From contig NZ_WLZW01000001.1 in NCBI RefSeq assembly GCF_009707665.1, positions 620,001 to 684,000 on the forward strand: a stretch of 64,000 nucleotides of DNA, in the 5' to 3' direction. Below, piece by piece: positions 8,242 through 16,629 of this stretch. Below the pieces are notes generated by a model. That model was given only the letters and a program-made list of their open reading frames with translations. It searched no databases and was not told where the DNA came from. Position 1 is the first letter of the stretch; each line of letters starts with the position of its first letter. The translations under genes were made by a program, and so were the position numbers. The stretch comes from Planomicrobium sp. YIM 101495 (GTDB taxonomy: Bacteria; Bacillota; Bacilli; Bacillales_A; Planococcaceae).

Positions 8242-9374
8242 TGGCGTGCATCCAGGAGCTGTTCATATATTTCTTCGTATTGTGCAAGGATCATATCCGA
8301 GTGGAACTTCTTCCGGGCTGTTTCGAGTGCGCCGGCTTTCAGTTTTTCCATCAACTCCGGATTTTTCAAAGCAACGGTAATGCGGCTCGCAGCAGTTTCA
8401 ACGTCTCCCAGGTCGACAAGGAGCCCATTCGCACCATCCTCGATGATTTCCGGGATGCCGCCGACACGCGTGCCAAGACACGGGACACCACATGCCATTG
8501 CTTCGAGCGCTACTAAGCCGAATGCTTCTTTTTCGGACATCAACAATTTCACATCGGAAATGTTGTAAAGGTCCGCTAATCTATTTTGATTGCCGAGGAA
8601 CAGGACGTCCCCCTCGATGCCAAGCTCTTTCACTTGCTGGACGATTTGTCCCATTTCCGGGCCATCCCCGACAAGGAGCAGCTTGCTTTGAAGCTTACTG
8701 CAGACTTTTGCGAACGTCGAGACGATATCTCCGACGCGCTTCACTTTCCGGAAATTCGAAACGTGGATCAGCACCGGTTCGTCTTCTGAAAGGCCAAGCT
8801 GCGCTTTTAATTCCGGCTGTTCTTTCCGTTTATATTCGCGTTCGTCAACGAAGTTGTAGACAGTCTTGATTTCCTTGTCCGGCTCGATCATTTCATACGT
8901 CTGCTCGCGCAACGAGTTTGACACTGCGGTCACGACGTCCGACTGTTCGATGCCATATCTGATTGCTTGCTTGAGTGATGAATCAGTCCCCAGTACGGTG
9001 ATATCCGTGCCGTGGAGCGTCGTGACGATACCGATATTCGAGCCAGCCATGCTGCGGCCAAGAATCGCACAGACAGCGTGCGGGATCGCATAGTGGACGT
9101 GGAGCAAATCCAGTCCTTCGTTTTTGATGACTTCCGAAATCTTCGTCGCCAGCGCAATATCATACGGCGCGTACTGGAAGACGGAGTAATGGTTGACTTC
9201 CACTTGGTGGCTGATGATGTTGCTGTAGATCCGGTTCAAGCGGAACGGTGTGGATGACGTGATGAAATGCACTTCATGCCCAGCTTCCGCGAGACGCTTG
9301 CCCAGCTCCGTCGCCACAACACCTGATCCGCCGACCGTCGGGTAGCAAACGACCCCAATTTTCATTTTTCTCAT
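8238..9374 (-). CDS. bshA: N-acetyl-glucosaminyl L-malate synthase (bacillithiol synthesis)
   Basis: First enzyme of bacillithiol synthesis: it transfers N-acetylglucosamine from UDP-GlcNAc to L-malate. The 378-residue GT4-family protein begins KIGVVCYPTVGGSGVVATEL, and carries the BshA hallmark HVHYAIPHAVCA and an EKEAFGLVALEAMACGVP nucleotide-binding stretch. AGGAG lies 7 nt before the start. In B. subtilis the deacetylase gene bshB1 sits between mgsA and bshA; here only 10 bp separate mgsA and bshA, so the deacetylase must be encoded elsewhere. Confidence 0.95.
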   Translation of the reverse strand: MRKMKIGVVCYPTVGGSGVVATELGKRLAEAGHEVHFITSSTPFRLNRIYSNIISHQVEVNHYSVFQYAPYDIALATKISEVIKNEGLDLLHVHYAIPHAVCAILGRSMAGSNIGIVTTLHGTDITVLGTDSSLKQAIRYGIEQSDVVTAVSNSLREQTYEMIEPDKEIKTVYNFVDEREYKRKEQPELKAQLGLSEDEPVLIHVSNFRKVKRVGDIVSTFAKVCSKLQSKLLLVGDGPEMGQIVQQVKELGIEGDVLFLGNQNRLADLYNISDVKLLMSEKEAFGLVALEAMACGVPCLGTRVGGIPEIIEDGANGLLVDLGDVETAASRITVALKNPELMEKLKAGALETARKKFHSDMILAQYEEIYEQLLDARQ

Positions 9375-9384
9375 AGTTCCACTC

Positions 9385-9789
9385 CTATTCCCGTGACTTC
9401 CTGATCAGCCGCCAATCAGCGAACCCTTCCTGTAATCCTTTCAACAATAATTCTGCCGTGCCCATATTCGTCGCAAGCGGAACGTGATAGACGTCGCATA
9501 GTCGCAGCAACGCCGTAATATCCGGCTCATGCGGCTGTGCAGTGAGTGGGTCTCTGAAGAAGATGACCATGTCCATTTGATCGGTCGCGATCATCGCGCC
9601 GATTTGCTGGTCCCCGCCGAGCGGTCCTGATTGGAAACGTGTGATCTCGAGCGCTGTCTCGTCTATGACGCGCTGCCCTGTAGTTCCTGTCGCGAAAATT
9701 GTATGATCTGCCAAGATGCTTTCGTAAGCGATCGCGAATTGAACGAGATCATCCTTTTTCCGGTCGTGTGCGATTAGTGCGATATTCAT
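9385..9789 (-). CDS. mgsA: Methylglyoxal synthase
   Basis: Converts dihydroxyacetone phosphate to methylglyoxal and phosphate, a bypass that relieves sugar-phosphate stress. The 134-residue product has the phosphate-binding GTTG at 35-38, the [11 protein letters not shown] block holding catalytic Asp60, and PHEPD with the conserved histidine near 87. Length is typical. It lies 15 bp downstream of dapB within the ypjD-dapB-mgsA-bshA-cca run. Methylglyoxal is detoxified with bacillithiol in Bacillales, so sitting beside bshA fits functionally. Confidence 0.95.
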   Translation of the reverse strand: MNIALIAHDRKKDDLVQFAIAYESILADHTIFATGTTGQRVIDETALEITRFQSGPLGGDQQIGAMIATDQMDMVIFFRDPLTAQPHEPDITALLRLCDVYHVPLATNMGTAELLLKGLQEGFADWRLIRKSRE

Positions 9790-9804
9790 ATAATGTGATC
9801 TCCT

Positions 9805-10605
9805 TTAGATGATGATATGTTCAAGTCCGTAGACTAATTGATCCAACTCCATGACGCGCTCGACAGACAAGACGACGCCAGACATGAAGGAACCGCGATT
9901 GAATGAATCGTGGCGGATCGTAAGCAGCTGTCCTTCGCCGCCCATCATCACTTGCTGATGCGCGACAAGGCCTGGTAAACGGACACTGTGGATGCGCATG
10001 CCGGTATAATCTGCGCCTCTTGCACCTTCGAGTGTCTCTTTTTCATTCGGGTGACCTTGCGCATGCGTTTGGCGTTCCTCTGAAATCAGATGCGCCGTCT
10101 TCATTGCCGTCCCTGAAGGAGCGTCGAGCTTTTGATCATGGTGCATTTCGATGATTTCGACTTCCGGCATATATTTCGCTGCTTGCTGTGCAAATTTCAT
10201 CATCAATACAGCACCGATTGCGAAGTTCGGTGCGATGATGCAGCCGAGTCTGTCACATTCAGCTTGTGCCGTCAGTTCCTTCAATTGCTCGTCCGAAAAC
10301 CCGGTGGTTCCGACAACTGGACGGATACCGAGGTCAAGTGCTTGTTTCGTATGTTCATAAACCGATTCCGGCGAGGTCAAATCGACTAAGACATCCGGCT
10401 TCGTTTCGCGGTGCAAGTGTGCCAGCTCTAAAAATACTGGAACGGTAAAGCTATCCGGAAAGACATCCGTATCTCCGAGCGTTTCGCCCACTTCTTTATA
10501 GTCTAAAACGGCTACGAGTTCCATCCCTTGTTGTTTCATGATCGTATGTACTGCTTCTTGTCCCATTTTTCCTCTTGCCCCTGCGATTGCAACGCGGATC
10601 TTCAT
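9805..10605 (-). CDS. dapB: 4-hydroxy-tetrahydrodipicolinate reductase
   Basis: Reduces hydroxy-tetrahydrodipicolinate with NAD(P)H in the diaminopimelate and lysine pathway, serving cell wall synthesis. The 266-residue protein opens with the Rossmann motif GARGKMG (9-15) and has the active-site signature HHDQKLDAPSGTA. A clear AAAGGAAG site precedes the ATG. The gene overlaps the end of ypjD by 4 bp, so it is coupled to it. The last pathway enzyme, lysA, is elsewhere in the window (56.6-57.9 kb). Confidence 0.96.
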   Translation of the reverse strand: MKIRVAIAGARGKMGQEAVHTIMKQQGMELVAVLDYKEVGETLGDTDVFPDSFTVPVFLELAHLHRETKPDVLVDLTSPESVYEHTKQALDLGIRPVVGTTGFSDEQLKELTAQAECDRLGCIIAPNFAIGAVLMMKFAQQAAKYMPEVEIIEMHHDQKLDAPSGTAMKTAHLISEERQTHAQGHPNEKETLEGARGADYTGMRIHSVRLPGLVAHQQVMMGGEGQLLTIRHDSFNRGSFMSGVVLSVERVMELDQLVYGLEHIII

Positions 10606-10940
10606 TTCGCATCTTCCTTTCTTGTCCAGCGATCTTTATCGCGGGAATTGAATTTCTGTAATACTTTATCATGCTCTTCTTGTAGGTCGATGTCGAGTGA
10701 GTTCGCTAGACAGGTCATGACGAATAGCAGGTCGCCGAGCTCTGCGCCGATTGAATTGTCTTGTTCGTCTTCTTTCTTTTTCTTCGGTCCGAATTCGTGC
10801 ATCACTTCGCGCGATAATTCGCCTAGTTCTTCCGTCAGGCGCGCGACGAGTTCCATCGGCGTGAAATAGCCTTCTTTGAACTGTCCGATGTATGCATCCA
10901 CTTCGCCCTGTATTTGCTTTATTGTTTTCTGTCCGCTCAT
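10602..10940 (-). CDS. ypjD: MazG-like nucleotide pyrophosphohydrolase YpjD
   Basis: A 112-residue all-alpha MazG-like protein. The metal-binding glutamates are visible in LTEELGELSREV and later in GAELGDLLFVM, the ExxE...ExxD arrangement of this superfamily. Such enzymes hydrolyse nucleoside triphosphates to monophosphates and pyrophosphate, often as house-cleaning; the substrate here is unknown. It is first in the operon running to cca. AAGGAG lies 9 nt before the ATG, and a strong promoter lies 40-65 bp upstream, overlapping the divergent ypjC promoter. Confidence 0.88.
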   Translation of the reverse strand: MSGQKTIKQIQGEVDAYIGQFKEGYFTPMELVARLTEELGELSREVMHEFGPKKKKEDEQDNSIGAELGDLLFVMTCLANSLDIDLQEEHDKVLQKFNSRDKDRWTRKEDAK

Positions 10941-10977
10941 TCCAGCTCACTCCTTCTACTTGCCAGTCCATAGTTTC

Positions 10978-11006
10978 ATCGTAAAGAACAAAAACTATAT
11001 TGTCAA
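10978..11006 (-). promoter_or_regulatory. Sigma-A promoter for ypjD-dapB operon
   Basis: On the minus strand TTGACA (11001-11006), 17 nt, TACGAT (10978-10983). The -35 is a perfect consensus. It overlaps the -35 of the divergent ypjC promoter. Confidence 0.7.
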
Positions 11007-11028
11007 AATCCTCTCTATCTATGATAAT
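11000..11028 (+). promoter_or_regulatory. Sigma-A promoter for ypjC
   Basis: TTGTCA (11000-11005), a 17-nt spacer and GATAAT (11023-11028), about 17 bp before the ypjC start. Its -35 shares bases with the divergent ypjD promoter. Confidence 0.65.
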
Positions 11029-11044
11029 ACAGAAGGTGGAATGA

Positions 11045-11929
11045 ATGGGAGGAGATTGTTTGCTAAAGGGGTTAAAACTAAAAAATATCATTTTCATCCT
11101 AATCGGAGCAGCGTTGTTCAGTTTCGGTTTTGTGCATTTCAATATCCAGAATGAACTTGGTGAAGGCGGCTTCGCCGGCATCACATTGATCATGTTTTTC
11201 TTGTGGAAATGGGATCCTGCACTCATGAACTTATTATTGAATATCCCGATGTTCATCATCGGCTGGAAGTTGCTCGGCCGGAAAGTATTTGTCTACACAA
11301 TCATCGGCACCGTCGCAGTCTCCGTATTCTTGAAGCTGTTCCTCATTTACGAAGTGCAAGTGCACTTGCAAAATGACTTGTTGCTTGCATCCTTGTTCGC
11401 TGGCGTCTTCGTCGGAGCGGGACTCGGCATCATCTTCCGCTATGGCGGGACGACGGGTGGCGTCGATATTATCGCGCGCCTTGTTCAGAAGTATTTCGGC
11501 TGGAGCATGGGGAAAACGATGTTCTTGTTCGACGCAATAGTCATTTTCCTGTCGTGGCTGACATTCTTGAACAACCGGACGATGATGTACACGCTCGTTG
11601 CCGTATTTGTCGGCGCACGTGTCATCGATTTCGTGCAAGAAGGTGCTTATTCCGGACGGGGAGCGCTCATCATCTCTTCTGCCCAGGAAGAGATCGCAAG
11701 CCGGATTGCCGTGGAGATGGACCGTGGGGTAACGGTTCTCCGCGGCTATGGCCATTACACGAAAGAAGAACGTGAAGTGCTTTACTGTGTCGTCGGACGG
11801 AACGAGATCGTACGGCTCAAGAATATCGTGAACTCGGTTGACCCGCATGCTTTCGTGTCACTGATGGAAGTCCACGATGTCATGGGCGAAGGATTCACGC
11901 TTGATGACCAGAAAAATCCGATCGGGTAA
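11045..11929 (+). CDS. ypjC: YitT-family integral membrane protein YpjC
   Basis: A 294-residue membrane protein with about five hydrophobic segments in the first 195 residues, followed by a soluble DUF2179 domain (about 205-285) containing RGVTVLRGYGHYTKEEREVL. The family is widespread in Firmicutes; transport has been suggested but no function is established. The ATG at 11045 follows AAGGTGG. A TTG at 11060 also has a good site (GGGAGGAG), so the true start may be five codons later. It is the only plus-strand gene between 3 kb and 43 kb. It ends 10 bp before a shared bidirectional terminator. Confidence 0.88.
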   Translation: MGGDCLLKGLKLKNIIFILIGAALFSFGFVHFNIQNELGEGGFAGITLIMFFLWKWDPALMNLLLNIPMFIIGWKLLGRKVFVYTIIGTVAVSVFLKLFLIYEVQVHLQNDLLLASLFAGVFVGAGLGIIFRYGGTTGGVDIIARLVQKYFGWSMGKTMFLFDAIVIFLSWLTFLNNRTMMYTLVAVFVGARVIDFVQEGAYSGRGALIISSAQEEIASRIAVEMDRGVTVLRGYGHYTKEEREVLYCVVGRNEIVRLKNIVNSVDPHAFVSLMEVHDVMGEGFTLDDQKNPIG

Positions 11930-11939
11930 CTGAAATTGA

Positions 11940-11981
11940 AAAACAGGTGAAGGAAAACAATTGTTTTCCTTCACCTGTTTT
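11940..11981. terminator. Bidirectional terminator between ypjC and yugP-like gene
   Basis: A perfect 42-nt palindrome (AAAACAGGTGAAGG mirrored by CCTTCACCTGTTTT) with T-runs on both strands, between two convergent genes. Confidence 0.88.
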
Positions 11982-11985
11982 ATTA

Positions 11986-12669
11986 TTATGAACGGTTCAT
12001 GTTCGTATAGATTAGGAGGAGACGTGCCAGTTCAAGCACTGCTACAGCTGTTGCGGCAACATATGTCATGGCAGCTGCGTTCAACACTTTCTTCGCGTGC
12101 GGTTCTTCTTCATTACGGATGATGTTCGCGCTTAACAGCTGGTCCATCGCCCGGTTGGATGCGTTGAACTCAACCGGCAGTGTGATCAATTGGAACAGCA
12201 CACCGACCGCGAGCAAGCCGATTCCAAGCAAAAGCATTCCAGGTAACGAAGAGAAAATCCCGATCATGATGAAGATCCATGAAGCATTGGATGAAATGTT
12301 GACGACCGGCACTAACCGATGACGGAAACGCAGGAACGAATAATCTTCCGCATCCTGAATCGCGTGACCTACTTCGTGTGCAGCAACTGCCGTACCGGCA
12401 ACTGAAGCTTCATGGAAGTTATGGCTGCTTAGTGCAACCGTTTTCGTCATCGGGTTGTAGTGGTCACTCAACATCCCCCGGCTTTCTACGACTTTTACAT
12501 CATGAAGTCCGTTCTCGTCCAGAATCTGGCGGGCAACTTGTGCACCGTTCAACCCTGAAGTCGAGCGTACTTTCGAATATTTTCCATACGTACGTTTTAA
12601 TTTGAATTGGGCCCATAATGGCAAAATCAGCAATACAGCAAAATAGATTAGATATGATCCTAAACTCAT
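11986..12669 (-). CDS. Membrane zinc metallopeptidase, YugP family
   Basis: A 227-residue membrane protein with an N-terminal transmembrane segment, the zinc-protease motif HEVGH at 98-102 and hydrophobic segments in the C-terminal half. It belongs to the DUF2268-unrelated YugP-type neutral zinc metallopeptidases, whose substrate is unknown. In B. subtilis yugP is at another locus; here the gene sits between ypjA and ypjC, where B. subtilis has the sporulation gene ypjB. It converges on ypjC with a shared terminator. Family assignment is firm and biological role unknown. Confidence 0.85.
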   Translation of the reverse strand: MSLGSYLIYFAVLLILPLWAQFKLKRTYGKYSKVRSTSGLNGAQVARQILDENGLHDVKVVESRGMLSDHYNPMTKTVALSSHNFHEASVAGTAVAAHEVGHAIQDAEDYSFLRFRHRLVPVVNISSNASWIFIMIGIFSSLPGMLLLGIGLLAVGVLFQLITLPVEFNASNRAMDQLLSANIIRNEEEPHAKKVLNAAAMTYVAATAVAVLELARLLLIYTNMNRS

Positions 12670-12719
12670 GTCGATTTCCTCACCCTCTGTCTAGTCTATC
12701 TTAATTTTACTAAAGAAAG

Positions 12720-13331
12720 TCAATTTTGGTCAACTGGAACGCTGTTAGGGCGGTTCAACCACGCTGCGAACAACGCGAAAGCAATGCACACGATCGACAG
12801 CCAAAACGTGAAATAGCCGATCTGGCTGCTGAATTCACTCAAACTTGGATAAATCGGCATCTGGCCGAAGACATAATCGATGACATCGTTATGCAGCGTC
12901 CAGACAGCAGCGAGTGCGGCCGATAGCCAGCCAAACCGGTAATGATCGAGATACAAGACCGCTTGGAACGCCATCGCGCCATGCGATGCGACAAGCATCC
13001 ATCCCATCCAGCCGATATCCCCCGTCTGCCAAAGCGTCAGCAAATTCATGCCGACTGCCCACACCCCATACTTGATGAGCGTAATGAAAGCCAGTGCTTC
13101 CATGAGGCGCCAGCGTTTCCCGATAATCCAGAAGCCTAGAACGATCGTGAAGAACAAACTCGCTGTCGGACTGTCCGGTACGAACAAGAGGAAAATCGGC
13201 TCGGTCTTTTCGAGCTGGTAGCCGTACCAATAATAGCCGTATATCGTTCCGCCGAGGTTGATGAAGAACAACAAGATGAGGAATGGCCGGAACATCAACC
13301 ACACGGAAATCTTTTGGATCAATTCGTTCAT
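12720..13331 (-). CDS. ypjA: YpjA-like membrane protein (DUF1405)
   Basis: A 203-residue integral membrane protein with about six hydrophobic segments and many tryptophans and tyrosines. The start at 13331 (MNELIQKISVWLM) is preferred over an upstream in-frame codon because AAGGAGG lies 6 nt before it. Length and position downstream of qcrC match B. subtilis YpjA. Function is unknown. A terminator lies between qcrC and ypjA, so ypjA may depend on readthrough or on its own promoter. Confidence 0.85.
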   Translation of the reverse strand: MNELIQKISVWLMFRPFLILLFFINLGGTIYGYYWYGYQLEKTEPIFLLFVPDSPTASLFFTIVLGFWIIGKRWRLMEALAFITLIKYGVWAVGMNLLTLWQTGDIGWMGWMLVASHGAMAFQAVLYLDHYRFGWLSAALAAVWTLHNDVIDYVFGQMPIYPSLSEFSSQIGYFTFWLSIVCIAFALFAAWLNRPNSVPVDQN

Positions 13332-13390
13332 TGGGGTCCTCCTTTTTGAAATCCACGTAAAATGAATTTTCACACTTCATCGTCTTGAAA

Positions 13391-13418
13391 AAAAAGAGCC
13401 GGATTTCCGGCTCTTTTT
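13391..13418 (-). terminator. Terminator after qcrC
   Basis: AGAGCCGG, a 4-nt loop and CCGGCTCT flanked by A-run and T-run, 11 bp beyond the qcrC stop codon. It ends the qcr operon. Confidence 0.85.
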
Positions 13419-13429
13419 CGACTTGATCA

Positions 13430-14212
13430 TTATTCAGTTTCAAGGCCTGCGATGAATTCTGCAAGAACCTGAAGGTCTTCATCCGTTCCATCCCATGATG
13501 GTGGCATTGTTTGCGCGCCGCCTTCACTGATTCCGTTCACTGCAATTTCTGCAATTTCTTCAGCAGTAAGGCCAGTGCCGGCAAGGGCTGGTCCGACTGC
13601 ACCGCTCATGTCTTCACCATGACAGTTAATACAAGCTGAGTTGGTGTAGACTTCGTAGCCTGGTGCAGATGTATCAAGTTCAACCTCTTCTTTGATCTGT
13701 CCTTGTGCTTCAGCAGCTTCCCAGTCGTGGTAAGCTACAGACTGCCAAGTCAGGAATACGATAGAAGCGACTGCCAGAAGCATGAAAGCTGTCGGCAACG
13801 GACGTTTTGATGGACGTCTTTCTTTTCCGCGATCCAAGAATGGAGCAAGTGCCAATGCACCAAATGCAAGGCCTGGCATGATGATAGCGCCGACGATGTT
13901 ATATGGTCCAGAAGCGAACTCATATTTCAATAATTGGTACAAAAACAGGAAATACCAGTCTGGCAATGGAATGTATGCTGTGTCTGTCGGATCCGCTTGA
14001 CCTTCAAGAGGCGACGGGTGAGCGACAGTCAGGAGCAAGTAACCAATAAGGAATACTGCACCGATCATCCATTCTTTCAAAAGGAAGTTCGGCCAGAAAG
14101 CCTCGGTTTTACCAGGGTATTCGGAATAGTCTTTAGGGACGTTCGGCATTCTATGTTCTAAGCCTTTAACGCGAGAGTCCCCAACAAATTTCATCCCTTT
14201 ACCGCGATGCAT
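13430..14212 (-). CDS. qcrC: Menaquinol:cytochrome c reductase cytochrome b/c subunit
   Basis: A 260-residue fusion typical of Bacillales bc complexes. The first 160 residues carry three membrane segments equivalent to the C-terminal part of cytochrome b (subunit IV), including the quinol-site stretch PLPDWYFLF. The last 80 residues are a cytochrome c domain with the heme-binding motif CINCH at 194-198 and a Met ligand in QTMPPSW. It is the third gene of qcrABC. Covalent heme attachment would need the cytochrome c maturation proteins ResB/ResC encoded at 50-52.6 kb. Confidence 0.96.
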   Translation of the reverse strand: MHRGKGMKFVGDSRVKGLEHRMPNVPKDYSEYPGKTEAFWPNFLLKEWMIGAVFLIGYLLLTVAHPSPLEGQADPTDTAYIPLPDWYFLFLYQLLKYEFASGPYNIVGAIIMPGLAFGALALAPFLDRGKERRPSKRPLPTAFMLLAVASIVFLTWQSVAYHDWEAAEAQGQIKEEVELDTSAPGYEVYTNSACINCHGEDMSGAVGPALAGTGLTAEEIAEIAVNGISEGGAQTMPPSWDGTDEDLQVLAEFIAGLETE

Positions 14213-14251
14213 AATGTCCCCTCCTTTAAAAAATCTTCAAAAAGTTTCAGC

Positions 14252-14926
14252 TTACAGTGGGCCTGAAATCCCTTGTCTGCGAATCATGATAAAGTGAGCA
14301 GCTAGCAACCCAAGCAACGCTGCAGGTAAGAAGAATACATGAATCGCAAAGAAGCGGGTCAATGTTTGTGCACCGAGAATAACGGAATCTCCTGCTAGAA
14401 GAATCTTGATGTATTCCCCGATGAACGGTACGGAAGCGGCAATTTCAATACCTACTTTCGTAGCGAACAATGCTTTCATATCCCATGGAAGCAAGTAACC
14501 TGTGAAGCTCAGCCCTAGGATTACGCCGAATAACATAACTCCGACCACCCAGTTAAGCTCACGCGGTTTTTTGTAAGAACCAGTAAAGAACACCCGAAGT
14601 GTATGAAGGAAAATCATAACTACTACTAAAGAAGCTCCCCAGTGGTGCATCCCACGCACAATTTCTCCGAATGCTACTTCATTCTGGAGATAGTAGACCG
14701 ACTGCCAAGCATTCTCGATGTCCGGAACGTAATACATTGTCAAGAACATCCCAGATAGGATCTGGATTACCGTGATGAAGAAAGTCAGTCCTCCAAAACA
14801 ATAGACGAATGCTGAAAAGTGGTGTGCGGGGTTTACGTGTTCCGGTACTTCATGGTCTGCGATATCGCGCCAAATCGGCGTAATATCTAGACGCTCATCA
14901 ACCCAATCATATAACTTGTTTAGCAC
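14252..14926 (-). CDS. qcrB: Menaquinol:cytochrome c reductase cytochrome b subunit
   Basis: A 224-residue, four-helix cytochrome b6-type protein that carries two b hemes and oxidises menaquinol in the membrane. Heme-ligand histidines are seen in MHHWGASLVVVM and in the FAIHVFFLPAALLGL and AAHFIMIRRQG helices. N-terminal DWVDERLDITPIWRDIADHEV is typical of the Bacillales protein. It lies between qcrA (21 bp) and qcrC (39 bp) in one operon. Confidence 0.96.
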   Translation of the reverse strand: MLNKLYDWVDERLDITPIWRDIADHEVPEHVNPAHHFSAFVYCFGGLTFFITVIQILSGMFLTMYYVPDIENAWQSVYYLQNEVAFGEIVRGMHHWGASLVVVMIFLHTLRVFFTGSYKKPRELNWVVGVMLFGVILGLSFTGYLLPWDMKALFATKVGIEIAASVPFIGEYIKILLAGDSVILGAQTLTRFFAIHVFFLPAALLGLLAAHFIMIRRQGISGPL

Positions 14927-14947
14927 TGGTGACGTACCCCCTAACTA

Positions 14948-15451
14948 TTAAACTAAAGTGTTTGCTCTTGGTGCTCCGATGGCGATAAAACCATCTTGCA
15001 CTTGAGTTTCATACTCGTCAAGCGGCCCAAGCGGCGGTGTACCCGCAACGTTCTGGCCATTTTTTTCATAACGCCCTGCGTGACATGGACAGAAGAATTG
15101 GTGTGGCTCTTCTGGATCGCCTGCCCAGTTCACTGTACAGCCTAAATGCTTACATACAGGTGATAGTGCGATAATTTTATCGCCTTCTTTGAATACCCAA
15201 GCTGAGTTGGTCACTTCAGATGTGTACCAAGCATCCACTTGTTCAAATGCGAAGTCGACACGTACCGGCTCTGCTGTTAGGTCATCAACGCGCTGATCTG
15301 TTAATACGAAGTCGCTCGTGCCTCCTGCTTGCAGGACTGGATCGACTGCGAAACGGATCATCGGCATCAACATTCCTGCTGCCATGAACCCGCCTACTCC
15401 TGTCAGTGTGTAACCTAAAAATTGACGTCTTGACACACGATTGTTGCTCAT
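14948..15451 (-). CDS. qcrA: Menaquinol:cytochrome c reductase Rieske iron-sulfur subunit
   Basis: A 167-residue Rieske protein that passes electrons from menaquinol to cytochrome c. A twin-arginine-like signal (SRRQFLGYTLTGVGG) precedes the single membrane anchor. The cluster ligands are in CKHLGC (100-105) and CPCHAG (121-126). The start at 15451 is chosen because it follows AGAGGGGGG by 6 nt and gives the B. subtilis length; the longer frame upstream lacks support. It is first in qcrABC. In B. subtilis this operon is under ResD and other controls; no operator could be identified by eye. Confidence 0.95.
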   Translation of the reverse strand: MSNNRVSRRQFLGYTLTGVGGFMAAGMLMPMIRFAVDPVLQAGGTSDFVLTDQRVDDLTAEPVRVDFAFEQVDAWYTSEVTNSAWVFKEGDKIIALSPVCKHLGCTVNWAGDPEEPHQFFCPCHAGRYEKNGQNVAGTPPLGPLDEYETQVQDGFIAIGAPRANTLV

Positions 15452-15590
15452 CCTTTTCCCCCCTCTAACATTCAAGGTCAGTCCAACGGACATACTCATT
15501 CAAATATAATAACTAGGACAATCTAATGATATATCAATCAAATCCTAAAATCAATAAGACATCTTACGAAAGCGCTAGTTTGTGAACATT

Positions 15591-16043
15591 TCATGAAGGA
15601 TTTGTCCACCGTTTAGTGAAAAGCGGCAACACTTGTCTCAACTGGTCTTCCATCACCGATTTCCGGAACGAAGCATCCATGCTTTCGATCGGAATCGCCG
15701 GGAGCCACAAGACGTTCTCCAACTGCCCGGAATCCTTCCAGGAAACGTCTGCTGTCATGTAAAAGATGTGCTTGAAATCTGTGCCATCCATTTCCGCTTT
15801 CAATTCCTCAGCTAAGCGTATACGATCGGCCTTCTTCGCGTAGGTGATCGGTGGAAATAGAAGCATCCGGCCTTTAAATTGTTTTTCCAGTAAAGCAGTC
15901 AGTAGCTGCATATATTCAGAAGCACCTGCACTTGCTCTCATTCCGCCTGCACTGGCATCCAACTCGATGAGCGGGACGACCGCTGTGTCGACGTACTCTT
16001 TTTGGTCAATGTATTGTGCGATATCTTTTCCTGTGTAATGCAT
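15591..16043 (-). CDS. ypiF: YpiF-like protein (DUF2487)
   Basis: A 150-residue soluble protein of unknown function. The N-terminus HYTGKDIAQYIDQKEYVDTA aligns with B. subtilis YpiF from its first residue, which supports the start at 16043 rather than an upstream in-frame GTG that overlaps ypiB. The protein lacks membrane segments and recognised catalytic motifs. It lies 4 bp beyond ypiB and upstream of qcrA, as in B. subtilis. Confidence 0.85.
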   Translation of the reverse strand: MHYTGKDIAQYIDQKEYVDTAVVPLIELDASAGGMRASAGASEYMQLLTALLEKQFKGRMLLFPPITYAKKADRIRLAEELKAEMDGTDFKHIFYMTADVSWKDSGQLENVLWLPAIPIESMDASFRKSVMEDQLRQVLPLFTKRWTNPS

Positions 16044-16047
16044 CTTA

Positions 16048-16611
16048 TCAGTCACACTCCATTTCTTTCTTTGTGACGAATGCGTTCAGTGCTCCAGTCA
16101 GCTTCAGGAAGCGCTCACGGTCACCTGCATCAAGTGCTTCGTCGATCTGCTTCACGAGCATTTCCTCCTGGAACGCCATGAGACTCTCTTCCATGATCCG
16201 CTCGGCCGCCAGCGCGTCTTTCTTCACTTGCACCGCGTCGGTCGGCTCATATGGATTCTCTTCCAGGACGGACATATAGAGCGGCGACGGCGGGTAGCTC
16301 GGGAAATTCAGCTGAACGTACAATTCCTCTTCCGGGTTCAGCCGCAGTTCGTGGAATGACCGCTCCGCATCCGCCGTCATCAAACTCCCTTTGTAAAAAC
16401 GAAACGGAGCTTCCTCTGATTCCACCGACGACATCATCATCGCACGCGGGCAGTAATGTGCCTGCTCGACAAAGTGGGTGCGTGTCAAAAGTGTATCATT
16501 GCTCAGCATGTAATTCAGAATCCAGATGCATTCGCGCCGTTTCAGTTTATAAGATTCCAAAAACCACCGGACAAACTGCTTCTTCTCATCGACAGAGATG
16601 GAAGCGGCCAT
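16048..16611 (-). CDS. ypiB: YpiB family protein (UPF0302)
   Basis: A 187-residue soluble protein of unknown function. It contains FVRWFLESYKLKRRECIWIL and ALDAGDRERFLKLT, both typical of the UPF0302/YpiB family. The central region is rich in acidic and aromatic residues and the C-terminal part is helical. It is part of the ypiA-ypiB-ypiF run that links the aro cluster to qcrABC, the same as in B. subtilis. Nothing in the sequence indicates a catalytic role. Confidence 0.88.
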   Translation of the reverse strand: MAASISVDEKKQFVRWFLESYKLKRRECIWILNYMLSNDTLLTRTHFVEQAHYCPRAMMMSSVESEEAPFRFYKGSLMTADAERSFHELRLNPEEELYVQLNFPSYPPSPLYMSVLEENPYEPTDAVQVKKDALAAERIMEESLMAFQEEMLVKQIDEALDAGDRERFLKLTGALNAFVTKKEMECD

Positions 16612-16629
16612 AACAATTCCTCCCTCTTA

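Noticed and set aside
10669-11259. 196-codon minus-strand frame across the ypjD/ypjC promoter region
   Set aside because: It is in another frame of ypjD and antisense to ypjC, and spans two convincing promoters; no known protein.
12889-13527. 212-codon frame overlapping ypjA and the qcr terminator
   Set aside because: Arginine- and histidine-rich shadow translation, crossing a strong terminator, with no site.
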